64,000 bases of DNA from Diploptera punctata (lineage: Eukaryota; Arthropoda; Insecta; Blattodea; Blaberidae). The stretch is taken from the NCBI GenBank assembly GCA_030220185.1, contig JASPKZ010001231.1, positions 542,782 to 606,781 on the forward strand, read 5' to 3'. Below are positions 63,677 to 64,000 of this stretch, one piece after another (position 1 is the first letter of the stretch; each line of letters opens with the position of its first letter). Below the pieces are notes generated by a model. That model searched no databases, was not told where the DNA came from, and saw nothing but the letters and a program-made list of their open reading frames with translations. The position numbers and the translations under genes were made by a program.

Positions 63677-64000
63677 TACTATACTATAATATAATATAAT
63701 AAAATAATATAATATATAAATATATAATATAATATAATATAATAATATAATATATAAAGATAAGATAATATATATAATATAATATAATGTAGTGAATGTA
63801 TATATATAATATAATATAATATAATATAATCTAATTATAATCTAATACAATCCATAATATAATAAATGTAATGTAATGTAATGTAATGTAATGTAATGTA
63901 ATGTCATGTAATGTAAGGTAAATGTAGTGTAATGTAAGTATAATATAAGATAATATAATAGAATATACTATACTATAATATAATATAATATATATAAATA
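63677..64000. repeat. Degenerate ATATA/ATGTA microsatellite
   Basis: TATAATATAATATA-type repeats, then an ATGTA run (63865-63905). It follows the RTE-A tail to the end of the window. Confidence 0.9.

Overview
This is repeat-dominated eukaryotic DNA, most likely from a large insect genome. I infer a cockroach or termite (Blattodea) from the style of the RTE-type LINE tails and the tRNA-headed SINEs, but I cannot prove it. There are no operons, ribosome-binding sites, phage genes or CRISPR arrays. Almost every recognisable coding stretch is a decayed transposable element. The family nicknames below (RTE-A/B/C, SINE-A to SINE-H, repeat F, PLE-1/2/3) are local to this report.

Layout. 0-11 kb: broken RTE LINEs on both strands, a pogo-like DDE transposase pseudogene (4969-7159) carrying three later insertions that each have their own target-site duplication, and a 2.6-kb RTE-B LINE with an 11-bp duplication. 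11-14 kb: a 73-bp satellite with a 408-bp higher-order period, split by an RTE-C LINE. 14-23 kb: a Mutator-like transposase relic, foldback elements, Penelope-like elements with GIY-YIG remnants and hammerhead-ribozyme-like ends, and a Jockey-like LINE split by a foldback. 25.3-29.45 kb: about 70 copies of a 59-bp satellite whose unit is a piece of LINE coding sequence. 29-36 kb: PLE-3, repeat F, several SINEs, RTE-B pieces and an RTE-A copy that kept both ends but lost its middle. 36.6-38 kb: a 51-bp in-frame tandem array joined to a mariner/IS630-superfamily transposase pseudogene. 40 kb: a homogeneous 83-bp array. 42.6-45 kb: a Tigger-like relic inside repeat F, itself carrying a small Harbinger-like MITE. 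45-53.5 kb: RTE-A copies, SINE-C, a deleted hAT element and a CR1/Jockey-group LINE 3' end. 53.6 kb: one GC-rich short ORF on the minus strand ending in a perfect GTAAGT donor, the only candidate host exon. 54-59 kb: a foldback, RTE-C, and a hAT element holding repeat F, which holds an 82-bp RTE-A tail. 59.7-64 kb: long ATATA-type microsatellites around a SINE-C and around a nearly full-length 3.2-kb RTE-A.

How the parts relate. RTE-A, -B and -C are the likely sources of retrotransposition activity. The SINEs have tRNA-like heads with A/B-box-like sequences and shuffled tails, and probably parasitise such LINEs. The LINEs end in short repeats (AGTR, GATG, GAAG, GATA). The nested duplications give a relative insertion order at several places. 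All autonomous genes seen are interrupted by stops or frameshifts, so nothing here looks currently mobile.
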